Source: Holophagaceae bacterium UBA706 (GTDB lineage Bacteria > Acidobacteriota > Holophagae > Holophagales > Holophagaceae). Taken from it: DNA of 9,702 bases. The notes under the pieces are model-generated. The model saw nothing but the letters and a program-made list of their open reading frames with translations. It made no database searches and was not told where the DNA came from. Position numbers and translations under genes: made by a program. Shown here in pieces: positions 1 through 5,147 of this stretch. The stretch is taken from NCBI GenBank assembly GCA_002298155.1, contig DBME01000009.1, positions 1 to 9,702 of the forward strand, written 5' to 3'. Within the stretch, counting starts at the first letter, position 1. Every line of letters starts with the position of its first letter.

Positions 1-295
1 CCAGGGTGCCCGCGGACGTCCGGAGTTCGGCCCCGCCCACGTCGGAGGTGGCGAGAAGCCCCTCCACGACCTGCGAGGCCAGCGTGGCGTCCTCCGTGTA
101 GCAGGCCGCGCCCGCGCTGGGCCCGACCACCTGGGCCAGGTCCGCCAGGGAGCGCCGCAGGCGCTGGGCCTCCCAGCGTTCCGCGAGCCGGCCGGCGAAG
201 GTCAGCCCGATGAGACCCGCGGACACGGCCACCGCCATGACCACCAGGGTGGACCGGGCGACGATGCCGCCCGGTATCCTGAGGCGGGGGGTCAC
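1..295 (-). CDS. Membrane sensor protein, N-terminal part (CHASE8-like periplasmic domain)
   Basis: Only the first 98 codons are in the window; the frame is open to the edge. The start is a GTG at 295 that overlaps the TGA of the upstream binding-protein gene by 4 bases (GTGA), so the two are translationally coupled. Residues about 11-35 form one hydrophobic membrane segment (IVARSTLVVMAVAVSAGLIG and onward). This is followed by a helical stretch rich in Arg/Leu and the pattern LAQVVGPSAGAACYTEDATL, then a region ending GGAELRTSAGTL. This layout (short cytoplasmic start, one helix, extracytoplasmic 'aaa-Y-D-a' segment, then 'g-aeL-t-G') resembles the CHASE8-type sensor domain found in front of GGDEF or histidine-kinase modules. 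The output domain lies outside the window, so whether it is a diguanylate cyclase, kinase or chemoreceptor cannot be told. The operon position with a porin and a PstS-like protein suggests it senses an envelope ligand; that is inference. Confidence 0.7.
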   Translation of the reverse strand, partial: MTPRLRIPGGIVARSTLVVMAVAVSAGLIGLTFAGRLAERWEAQRLRRSLADLAQVVGPSAGAACYTEDATLASQVVEGLLATSDVGGAELRTSAGTL

Positions 296-738
296 AGGCC
301 CTCGGTTCCGCGGATCTCCAGCACCACCTTCACCCGCGGGTCGGTCTTGTCCTTCTCCACCACCCCGATGGCGCCCTTGTTCGCCATGACGATGCCGAGG
401 GTCTCCTGGGCATCCTGGGTCATGCGGGGCGGCTGGCCCTGGCCCGAGAAGTAGAGCCGGGCCCAGTAGGCGCGCACGGCCGACATGGGGAGATGGGCTA
501 GATACTGGTAGAAGCGGATCCTCACTTCCGGAGGGATCTGCTGTTCGACCGGGATGGCGACGAGGCCCGACGGGAGCTTGCGGGCCCGGCCCAGGAAGAG
601 GTCGGCCACCTGCTCGCGGGAGAGGCTCGCCACGCCCGAGCCGGGATTCACGACGACGACCAGGGCGGGCTCGTCCGCGCGGACCGCGGCGAGGCCGAGA
701 AGAAGCATGACGGCGAGGATTCGGAGGGACCGGCTCAT
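292..738 (-). CDS. Short PstS-like periplasmic substrate-binding protein
   Basis: A 148-residue protein of the short phosphate-ABC-transporter substrate-binding (PBP-like) type. Residues 1-21 are a signal peptide ending V-R-A before DEP, so the product is likely periplasmic. The mature part shows the family pattern: a first strand LVVVVNP, then SLSREQVADLFLGRARKLPSG (the 'elr-IFlGk-W-dG' motif), PVEQ, F-YQYLAHL, AYWARLYFSGQG-PP and a final KGAIGVVE. Full-length PstS proteins are about twice this long, so it carries only one lobe-like unit; this compact form is common next to porin and sensor genes. I chose the ATG at 738 over the TTG three bases upstream; the ATG overlaps the porin stop by one base (TGATG) and has a G-rich stretch before it. 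Phosphate or another oxyanion may be the ligand, but no ABC permease or ATPase genes are in view, so a sensory role is equally possible. Confidence 0.8.
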   Translation of the reverse strand: MSRSLRILAVMLLLGLAAVRADEPALVVVVNPGSGVASLSREQVADLFLGRARKLPSGLVAIPVEQQIPPEVRIRFYQYLAHLPMSAVRAYWARLYFSGQGQPPRMTQDAQETLGIVMANKGAIGVVEKDKTDPRVKVVLEIRGTEGL

Positions 739-2000
739 CAACGCACCCCCCCGAGAATGAAGTCCAGCGTCACGCTCATGACCGTCGCCTTGCCATTCCA
801 GGTGGGATCATCCACCTTCCAAAGCCCCGTCGACTGGTTGGAGTGGACCCGGTCCACCTGGAACTTCAGGCAGGCGGTGTCCGCGAAATCCCAGCGCACG
901 CCGCCCGCCCACGTGAATTGGTCCGCCCTGAGGTTGTTGGCCGCCTGTGCCATCTGCCCCACCATGAAGGCTGGCACGGGCCCCGGCAGCGTCGGCAGGA
1001 GGCCGAGATCCGGCGGCGCCTTCCGTGGCGAATAGATGCGGGACCAGGTCAGAAAGGGCTGGAACCTGCCGAACCTGTAGGCCAGGGAGAAAAAACCTGC
1101 TGTGGGGTCCGGAAAGATGAACGAGCTGTAGGTGCCACGGCGGACCATGCCCTGGACCTGGAGGGGCCCCTCCTCATAGGATCCGCCAAGGGACCAGGTA
1201 GAGCCGGTGACGCCCTTGGCGTTCAGGGCGTCCGCGGCCGCGTCGAGGCGGGGATCATGGAGCTGCGCGGCGACGGCGTGCAGGTAGTTCTGCGTCGCGA
1301 CGACCGGCCCTCCGAAATTCCGCGGAATTTCGAAATGGGAATAGGTAAGCCTCCCTCGGAAGCCGCCCCAGCGTGGCTTCACGGCGAACCCGTAGGTCGG
1401 CCCCCCCGAAAGATCCAAGGGCGGGGTCAGGATGCCGGGAATCTTCTCCGAGGCGGTTCCTCCGAAGGCCTTGAAGGTCACGGAGGCTTCCGGTCCCAGA
1501 TCGAGGGTCTGGTTCAGCTCCGCCCCGTCGATATGGGCAGGCGTGATGGTGAAGAAGGCTTCCACGGGGGGGCGGACCCAGGGGTAGGTGTACCCCACGT
1601 TGGTGAAGTCCCAGTTGGGCAGCATCTCGATGCCCAGGCGACCGAACTTGGCCGAGAAGTTCTGGGTGGGGGACCACGTGACGCAGGCCCACATGACATC
1701 GGGGCGGTAGGTCCCGTCGAAGCGGTACTTGCTCACCACCTGCAGGGTCGCGAGGAAATCGTCGGAAAGGCGGGAGCTGAGCTGCACGCCCAGGCGGGTG
1801 TCCACGCTGCCCAGGGGCTTGTCGATGGCGCCGGCGGGCTGGAGGTTGTCGCGGCGGAATTCCACCTTGTGGGTGTCGGTGCCCGCCAGGCCCAGGGTGC
1901 CGAAGGCGCTCAACTGGAAGGCGGGATCCTGGTCCTGGGCGAAGGCCGGGGCGGCCACGGCAAAAAGATGAATTGCTGCTACAAACAGACAGACCCTCAC
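738..2000 (-). CDS. Outer-membrane porin-like beta-barrel protein
   Basis: A 420-residue secreted protein. I start it at the GTG at 2000, because AGGAGG lies five bases upstream and because residues 1-21 then form a clean signal peptide (MRVCLFVAAIHLFAVAAPAFA, cut before QDQD). An upstream in-frame start at 2051 would add 17 residues in front of the signal peptide and is unlikely. The mature sequence alternates hydrophobic and polar residues in strands bounded by aromatic residues (for example FQLSAFGTLGLAG, DTRLGVQLSSRL, FLATLQVVSKYRF, FSLAYRFGRFQPFLTWSRIY) and ends with VMSVTLDFIL plus four residues, close to the C-terminal aromatic strand typical of barrels. The length suits a porin-like barrel. 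The substrate is unknown. It is the first gene of a three-gene overlapping cluster with a PstS-like protein and a membrane sensor. Confidence 0.75.
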   Translation of the reverse strand: MRVCLFVAAIHLFAVAAPAFAQDQDPAFQLSAFGTLGLAGTDTHKVEFRRDNLQPAGAIDKPLGSVDTRLGVQLSSRLSDDFLATLQVVSKYRFDGTYRPDVMWACVTWSPTQNFSAKFGRLGIEMLPNWDFTNVGYTYPWVRPPVEAFFTITPAHIDGAELNQTLDLGPEASVTFKAFGGTASEKIPGILTPPLDLSGGPTYGFAVKPRWGGFRGRLTYSHFEIPRNFGGPVVATQNYLHAVAAQLHDPRLDAAADALNAKGVTGSTWSLGGSYEEGPLQVQGMVRRGTYSSFIFPDPTAGFFSLAYRFGRFQPFLTWSRIYSPRKAPPDLGLLPTLPGPVPAFMVGQMAQAANNLRADQFTWAGGVRWDFADTACLKFQVDRVHSNQSTGLWKVDDPTWNGKATVMSVTLDFILGGVR

Positions 2001-2064
2001 CCTGACCTCCTGAGTTCCGCAGATCCCACGAGCGCTGTACGACCCCACCACGGATGCTGGGACA

Positions 2065-2093
2065 ATCCTAGGTCAGCTTAGATGAAGATTCCA
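2065..2093 (-). promoter_or_regulatory. Possible sigma70-type promoter for the porin cluster
   Basis: In the AT-richer gap between the deacylase and the porin, the minus strand reads TGGAAT, a 17-base spacer, then TAGGAT (3/6 and 4/6 matches to the -35 and -10 consensus). It would give a leader of roughly 58 bases before the GTG at 2000. The match is modest and found by eye. The rest of 2001-2129 shows no gene and no convincing terminator. Confidence 0.3.
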
Positions 2094-2129
2094 TACTTTT
2101 TTTGTTGGTTAATTCCTTTATGGGACTAA

Positions 2130-2612
2130 TCAACAAGCAAGAGCCACATCCACCGCCGTGACTTTTATGATCTTTTCAAGATCCGCCGGTGCGATCCCCA
2201 CCAGGAAGCCCCGGCTCCCGCCGTTGATGTAGATCCGTTCCAGTTCCAGGATCGTGCGTTCCACGAACACCGGCATCACCTTCCGGGTACCGAAGGGGCT
2301 GGTGCCCCCCACCAGGTAGCCGGAGTGCTTCTGCGCCACGTCGGGCTTGCAGATCTGGACGGTCTTGCACCCGATCTGCCGCGCCAGGGTCTTGGTGCTC
2401 ACGTCCCGGTCCCCATGCATGAGCACGACCAGGGGCCGGCCGGCCTCGTCCTCCATGACGAGGGTCTTGACGACCGCATGCTCGTCAGCACCCAGCGAGC
2501 GGGCCGCGACGGCGGTTCCGCCATGGTCTTCATAGGTGTAGAAGTGCTCCGAATAGGAGATGTTGCGCTCCTTCAGGAGACGGGTCGCGGGGGTCGAGGG
2601 CGCCTTGGACAT
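2130..2612 (-). CDS. ybaK: YbaK/EbsC-type Cys-tRNA(Pro) deacylase
   Basis: A 160-residue cytoplasmic protein of the YbaK/ProX aminoacyl-tRNA-editing family, which hydrolyses Cys mischarged on tRNA(Pro). The family marks are easy to see: an N-terminal TPATRLLKERNISYSEHFY, the conserved Lys49 in AVVKTLV (equivalent to the catalytic Lys of Haemophilus YbaK), VLMHGDRDVSTKTLA, and the glycine motif GYLVGGTSPFG at residues 98-108, followed by MPVFVE. The length is normal for the stand-alone enzyme. Starts further upstream are possible (ATG at 2630, GTG at 2639), but family members begin just before the TPA motif, so I prefer the ATG at 2612; its Shine-Dalgarno is weak. It is monocistronic, divergent from the lysine-controlled lysC operon, and its start region overlaps where that operon's promoter must lie. 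Confidence 0.9.
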   Translation of the reverse strand: MSKAPSTPATRLLKERNISYSEHFYTYEDHGGTAVAARSLGADEHAVVKTLVMEDEAGRPLVVLMHGDRDVSTKTLARQIGCKTVQICKPDVAQKHSGYLVGGTSPFGTRKVMPVFVERTILELERIYINGGSRGFLVGIAPADLEKIIKVTAVDVALAC

Positions 2613-2654
2613 GCCCCAAGTATGTTGCATCTCCGCCACGGATGTGCGAGGGTG

Positions 2655-2837
2655 GTCACACCGATGGAGGAGCGATCCCCATTAGTAGCGCGAGGGAGGG
2701 TGATGGACCCGCTGATCTCGCGTGAAAGGGGAGGATCGCCGAAGGGGATGCGAATCATCAGCGCAGACCTTGGACGTTTGGGCTAACACCCGGCGGCTGT
2801 CGCGGCGCCACATCGCCGCGGAGTGCCTGAGGACGAC
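2655..2837 (+). ncRNA. Lysine riboswitch (L box) aptamer
   Basis: A cis-acting lysine sensor in the lysC leader. The conserved core is clear: GGAGGAGCGATC (2667-2677), AGTA (2684-2687), and TGAAAGGGGAG followed by ATCGCCGAAG (2723-2744), nearly identical to my recollection of the Bacillus lysC L box. Helices I can pair: P2 base GCGATC (2672-2677) with GATCGC (2734-2739); P2 upper CGCGAG (2689-2694) with CTCGCG (2717-2722); P3 TGCG (2749-2752) with CGCA (2762-2765) plus flanking GG/CC and tandem GA pairs; P4 2775-2797; P5 CGCGGCG (2801-2807) with CGCCGCG (2814-2820). Loop 2 TGATG (2701-2705) is exactly complementary to loop 3 CATCA (2756-2760), the kissing interaction known for this class. CTTGG (2769-2773) and GGCTGTC (2795-2801) match other consensus spots. 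P1 is the weak point: either CCGATGG with CCTGAGG (GA-rich internal loop) or GGTCACACC with GGAGTGCC. Outer limits are therefore approximate. Confidence 0.93.
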
Positions 2838-2840
2838 AAG

Positions 2841-2856
2841 CCGGCCCAGGGGCCGG
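2841..2856 (+). promoter_or_regulatory. GC-rich hairpin just after the lysine aptamer
   Basis: CCGGCC (2841-2846) pairs with GGCCGG (2851-2856) around a CAGG loop. It sits directly after the aptamer, where an expression platform would begin, but no U-tract follows (the next bases are GGAGGGGTCTAGGG). An intrinsic terminator of the usual kind is therefore not supported. It may be a pause or structural hairpin, or of no function. Confidence 0.35.
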
Positions 2857-2898
2857 GGAGGGGTCTAGGGTCTTCATCCGTATCCACACGGAGGCCCC

Positions 2899-2964
2899 AT
2901 GACAGCACCTTCCACCCCCTGCATCCTGCGCAATGGCGCGGTACCTCTCGGAGGTGCCAAATGA
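2899..2964 (+). CDS. Putative 21-residue leader peptide of lysC
   Basis: A short ORF starting ATG at 2899 with GGAGG (2890-2894) four bases upstream, a better ribosome site than several real genes here have. It encodes MTAPSTPCILRNG followed by AVPLGGAK and stops at TGA 2962-2964, overlapping the lysC ATG (2961-2963) as ATGA. Its last codons run through both arms of the hairpin that hides the lysC Shine-Dalgarno, so translating it would open that hairpin and hand ribosomes to lysC. Its only Lys codon is the final AAA, just before the stop. It has no run of Thr, Ile, Met or Lys codons, so classical amino-acid attenuation is not indicated. Whether it is translated is inferred from the ribosome site and the overlap; it resembles no family I know. 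Confidence 0.5.
   Translation: MTAPSTPCILRNGAVPLGGAK
2940..2958 (+). promoter_or_regulatory. Hairpin sequestering the lysC ribosome binding site
   Basis: GGTACCTC (2940-2947) pairs with GAGGTGCC (2951-2958), eight pairs including one G-U, around a TCG triloop. The 3' arm holds the lysC Shine-Dalgarno GGAGG (2950-2954), and the ATG follows two bases after the stem. This is a typical OFF element for a riboswitch acting on translation initiation. The aptamer end GAGTGCC (2821-2827) resembles the 3' arm and could pair with 2940-2947 with one bulge, offering an alternative fold that frees the ribosome site. Confidence 0.65.
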
Positions 2965-4310
2965 TCGTCATGAAGTTCGGCGGCTCCAGCGTGGCCGACG
3001 CCGACCGCATGCGCGAAGCCGCGGCCCTCGTGAAGGCCGCCCTGCCCCGCTCCCCCCTGGTGGTGCTCTCGGCCACGGCCCGCACCACGGACCAGCTCTT
3101 CGAGGCCGCGGGCCGCGCCGAGGCTGGGAACCTCCCCGGCGCCCTGGCGCTGCACGGCGAGCTCATGGCCCGCCACGGCGCCCTGGCCCGGGACCTCATG
3201 CCGGGTGGAACGCCCCCGGAGCTGGCCGAGGCCCTGGCGATCCTGGGCGGCGAGCTGGACCTCCTGCTGCGGGGCGTCGCCCTGCTCAAGGAGCTCTCCC
3301 CCCGGAGCATGGACGCCATCGCCAGCATCGGCGAGCGCCTCTCCACCCGCATCCTGGCGGCCTTCCTGGGCGCGGCCTGGGTGGACGCCCGGGACGTGAT
3401 GCGCACCGACGGGACCTTCGGGTGCGCCCGGCCCCTCACCGCGGAGGTGGAAGCCCTGGCCGTCTCCCACCTGGCGCCCCGCCTGCGGCCCGGAAGCACC
3501 GTCGTCACCCAGGGCTACATCGGCGCCACCGCCCAGGGGCTCACCACCACCCTGGGCCGGGGCGGCAGCGACTTCAGCGCGGCGCTCTTCGGGGCGGCCC
3601 TGGGGGCCGAGGACATCCAGATCTGGACCGACGTGGAGGGCGTGCTCACCAGCGATCCGCGCGTGGTCCCCGGCGCCCAGCCCATCACGGAACTGGGCTT
3701 CGCCGAGGCCGCCGAGCTCGCGGCCTTCGGCGCCAAGGTCCTCCACGCCGACGCTCTGGCTCCGGTGAGCCGGGCGGGGTTCCGCCTGGTGGTGGCCAAC
3801 ACCCACCGCCCCCAGGGGGGCCGCACCGAGATCCGCTCCGAGGTCCCGCCGCGGCGGCCCGGGGAGATCACGTCCGTGGCCTACAAGGAGGGCGTCTCCT
3901 GCCTGCGGGTGCCCCCCGCCCAGGATGCCGACCTTCTCTTCCAGGCCTCCACCCGCCTCCTGGAAGCCGGGGCCTCCCTCTACGGCCTGCTGGCGACGCC
4001 GGACGGCGGGCTCCTGGTGGCCCGGGGGGAGACGGCGGATTCCGAGAAGGTCCTCCGGGACCTGGGCGCCTCGGGCCTTTCGGTCCAGCGGGGCTGGGCC
4101 GCCGTGGCCCTGGTGGGCGAGGGGCTCCGCGAGGCGCCCGGGCGGGCCTTGAGCCTCCTGGACGCCCTGGCGGATGAGCCCATCGCCGCCATCCTGGCAG
4201 GGGACACCGGCGTCTCCCTGGTCTTCCTGGTGCCGGACAACCGGCTTTCGCACCTGATCCCCAAACTCCACGAGCATTGCATCGAGAAACCCCTGCGAGG
4301 TGACGCATGA
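2961..4310 (+). CDS. lysC: Aspartate kinase (LysC-type, monofunctional)
   Basis: Phosphorylates aspartate to 4-aspartyl phosphate, the entry step to lysine, threonine, methionine and diaminopimelate. At 449 residues it equals the E. coli lysine-sensitive enzyme AKIII in size and has no homoserine dehydrogenase fusion. Motifs: KFGGSS at residues 5-10 (nucleotide and aspartate binding), the SIGERLST segment, TLGRGGSD at 197-204, IWTDVEGVLTSDPR at 221-234, and FAEAAELAAFGAKVLH, then a C-terminal regulatory region with two ACT-like units from about residue 300 to the end. The start at 2961 is set by MIVMKFGGSS and by GGAGG at 2950-2954; the frame stays open upstream to 2823, but that part lies over the riboswitch. 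It follows a lysine riboswitch, so lysine repression at RNA level is expected, possibly with feedback through the ACT domains. It overlaps the next gene by 4 bases (ATGA). Confidence 0.96.
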   Translation: MIVMKFGGSSVADADRMREAAALVKAALPRSPLVVLSATARTTDQLFEAAGRAEAGNLPGALALHGELMARHGALARDLMPGGTPPELAEALAILGGELDLLLRGVALLKELSPRSMDAIASIGERLSTRILAAFLGAAWVDARDVMRTDGTFGCARPLTAEVEALAVSHLAPRLRPGSTVVTQGYIGATAQGLTTTLGRGGSDFSAALFGAALGAEDIQIWTDVEGVLTSDPRVVPGAQPITELGFAEAAELAAFGAKVLHADALAPVSRAGFRLVVANTHRPQGGRTEIRSEVPPRRPGEITSVAYKEGVSCLRVPPAQDADLLFQASTRLLEAGASLYGLLATPDGGLLVARGETADSEKVLRDLGASGLSVQRGWAAVALVGEGLREAPGRALSLLDALADEPIAAILAGDTGVSLVFLVPDNRLSHLIPKLHEHCIEKPLRGDA

Positions 4311-5071
4311 CCACCGGCTTCGAAGCCAAGAGATTCCTCATCACCGGCGGCAGCCGCGGCATCGGCGAGGCCGCCGTGCGGCTCCTGTCGGATCTGGGCG
4401 CCAAGGTGGCCTTCACCTACCGCATCCGCACCGACGCCGCCCAGGCCCTGGTGGCGAGCCTGAGGGCCCAGGGGCGCGACATCATCGCCATCCAGGCCGA
4501 CCAGCGCTCCCGCGAGGACGCCCTGGCCGCGGTGGCCACGGTGGAGGAGGCCTGGGGCGGCCTGGACGGCTACGTGGGCAATGCCGGCGTGTGGCTGCCC
4601 ACCCCCGTCGAGGCGGACGACGAGAGCAACCTGACCACGATCCTCGAAACCAACGTCACGGGGATCTTCCGCTGGAACGCCGCGGTGGTTCCCGCCCTGC
4701 GCCGGGCCGGTGGCGGCGCCATCGTCCTGGTGTCCAGCACCGCCGGGCAGCGCGGGGAGGCCGGCTACGGGGCCTACGCGGCCAGCAAGGGCGCCGTCAT
4801 CTCCCTCACCAAGACCCTCGCCACCGAGCTGGGCCCCCAGGGCATCCGCGTGAACTGCGTGGCGCCCGGGTGGGTGGATACGGACCTCTCCGCCGCCGCC
4901 CTGCGCGGGGATCCGGCGGAGCGGCGCAAAGTCGAGGCGATCTTCCCCCTGGGCCACATCCCCGTGGCCGAGGACATCGCCGGCCCCATCGCCTTCCTCC
5001 TGGGGCCCGGCGCCGTGGCGGTGCACGGGGAGATCCTCAACGTGAACGGCGGAACCGTGCTCTGCGGCTGA
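4307..5071 (+). CDS. SDR-family oxidoreductase (FabG-like)
   Basis: A 254-residue classical short-chain dehydrogenase/reductase. Visible: the cofactor motif TGGSRGIG at residues 13-20, NAG at 92-94, the active-site Asn116 in ETNVTG, Ser144 in VSSTAG, and Tyr157 with Lys161 in YAASK, then RVNCVAPGWVDTDL and the C-terminal EILNVNGGTVL. Arg17 and the basic residues after strand 2 (Arg39, Arg41) favour NADP(H). All catalytic residues are present, so it should be active, but the substrate cannot be read from sequence; FabG-like 3-oxoacyl reductase is the default name of this broad family. Its start overlaps the lysC stop by 4 bases, so it is co-translated with lysC. None of the known aspartate-to-methionine steps needs an SDR, so a pterin or folate reduction, or an unrelated role, is open. 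Confidence 0.88.
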   Translation: MTTGFEAKRFLITGGSRGIGEAAVRLLSDLGAKVAFTYRIRTDAAQALVASLRAQGRDIIAIQADQRSREDALAAVATVEEAWGGLDGYVGNAGVWLPTPVEADDESNLTTILETNVTGIFRWNAAVVPALRRAGGGAIVLVSSTAGQRGEAGYGAYAASKGAVISLTKTLATELGPQGIRVNCVAPGWVDTDLSAAALRGDPAERRKVEAIFPLGHIPVAEDIAGPIAFLLGPGAVAVHGEILNVNGGTVLCG

Positions 5072-5080
5072 ACCTTGACG

Positions 5081-5098
5081 GGTCCGCACCCCCGGACC
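5081..5098 (+). promoter_or_regulatory. Intercistronic hairpin
   Basis: GGTCCG (5081-5086) pairs with CGGACC (5093-5098) around a CACCCC loop, in the 76-base gap between the SDR gene and the MTHFR fusion gene. This is the only real gap inside the plus-strand cluster. No U-tract follows, so it is at best a weak terminator or an mRNA processing or stability element. A TTGACG at 5075-5080 could be a -35 box, but no good -10 follows. Confidence 0.35.
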
Positions 5099-5147
5099 AT
5101 CCTTGATCCCCTGGACTTCCGACGTACCACGCCGAGGCCGTGCATTC

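Noticed and set aside
843..2081. 412-codon plus-strand ORF opposite the porin
   Set aside because: No domain, Gly/Arg-rich; the minus-strand frame has a signal peptide, beta-strand pattern and a proper AGGAGG site.
2094..2105. Plus-strand T-run as a terminator tract
   Set aside because: No stable hairpin precedes it on the plus strand and no plus-strand gene ends there; on the minus strand it is an A-run, which does not serve as a terminator tract for the deacylase gene.
2595..2650. A promoter for the lysC leader
   Set aside because: It must lie about here, overlapping the deacylase start, but the candidates (TTGGAC at 2605, TATGTT at 2621) are wrongly spaced for each other and no other pair is convincing.
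2823..2960. Upstream extension of the lysC reading frame by 46 codons
   Set aside because: It lies over the riboswitch platform, has no aspartate kinase similarity, and the start at 2961 has its own GGAGG and the canonical KFGGSS at residues 5-10.
2874..4277. Long minus-strand ORF opposite lysC
   Set aside because: A GC-rich shadow frame: Gly/Ala/Pro/His-rich translation with no recognisable domain, while the plus-strand lysC is unambiguous.
5072..5147. A SAM or cobalamin riboswitch before the MTHFR/metH genes
   Set aside because: The 76-base gap is too short for a known SAM-I or cobalamin aptamer and shows none of their conserved boxes; only a small hairpin is present.
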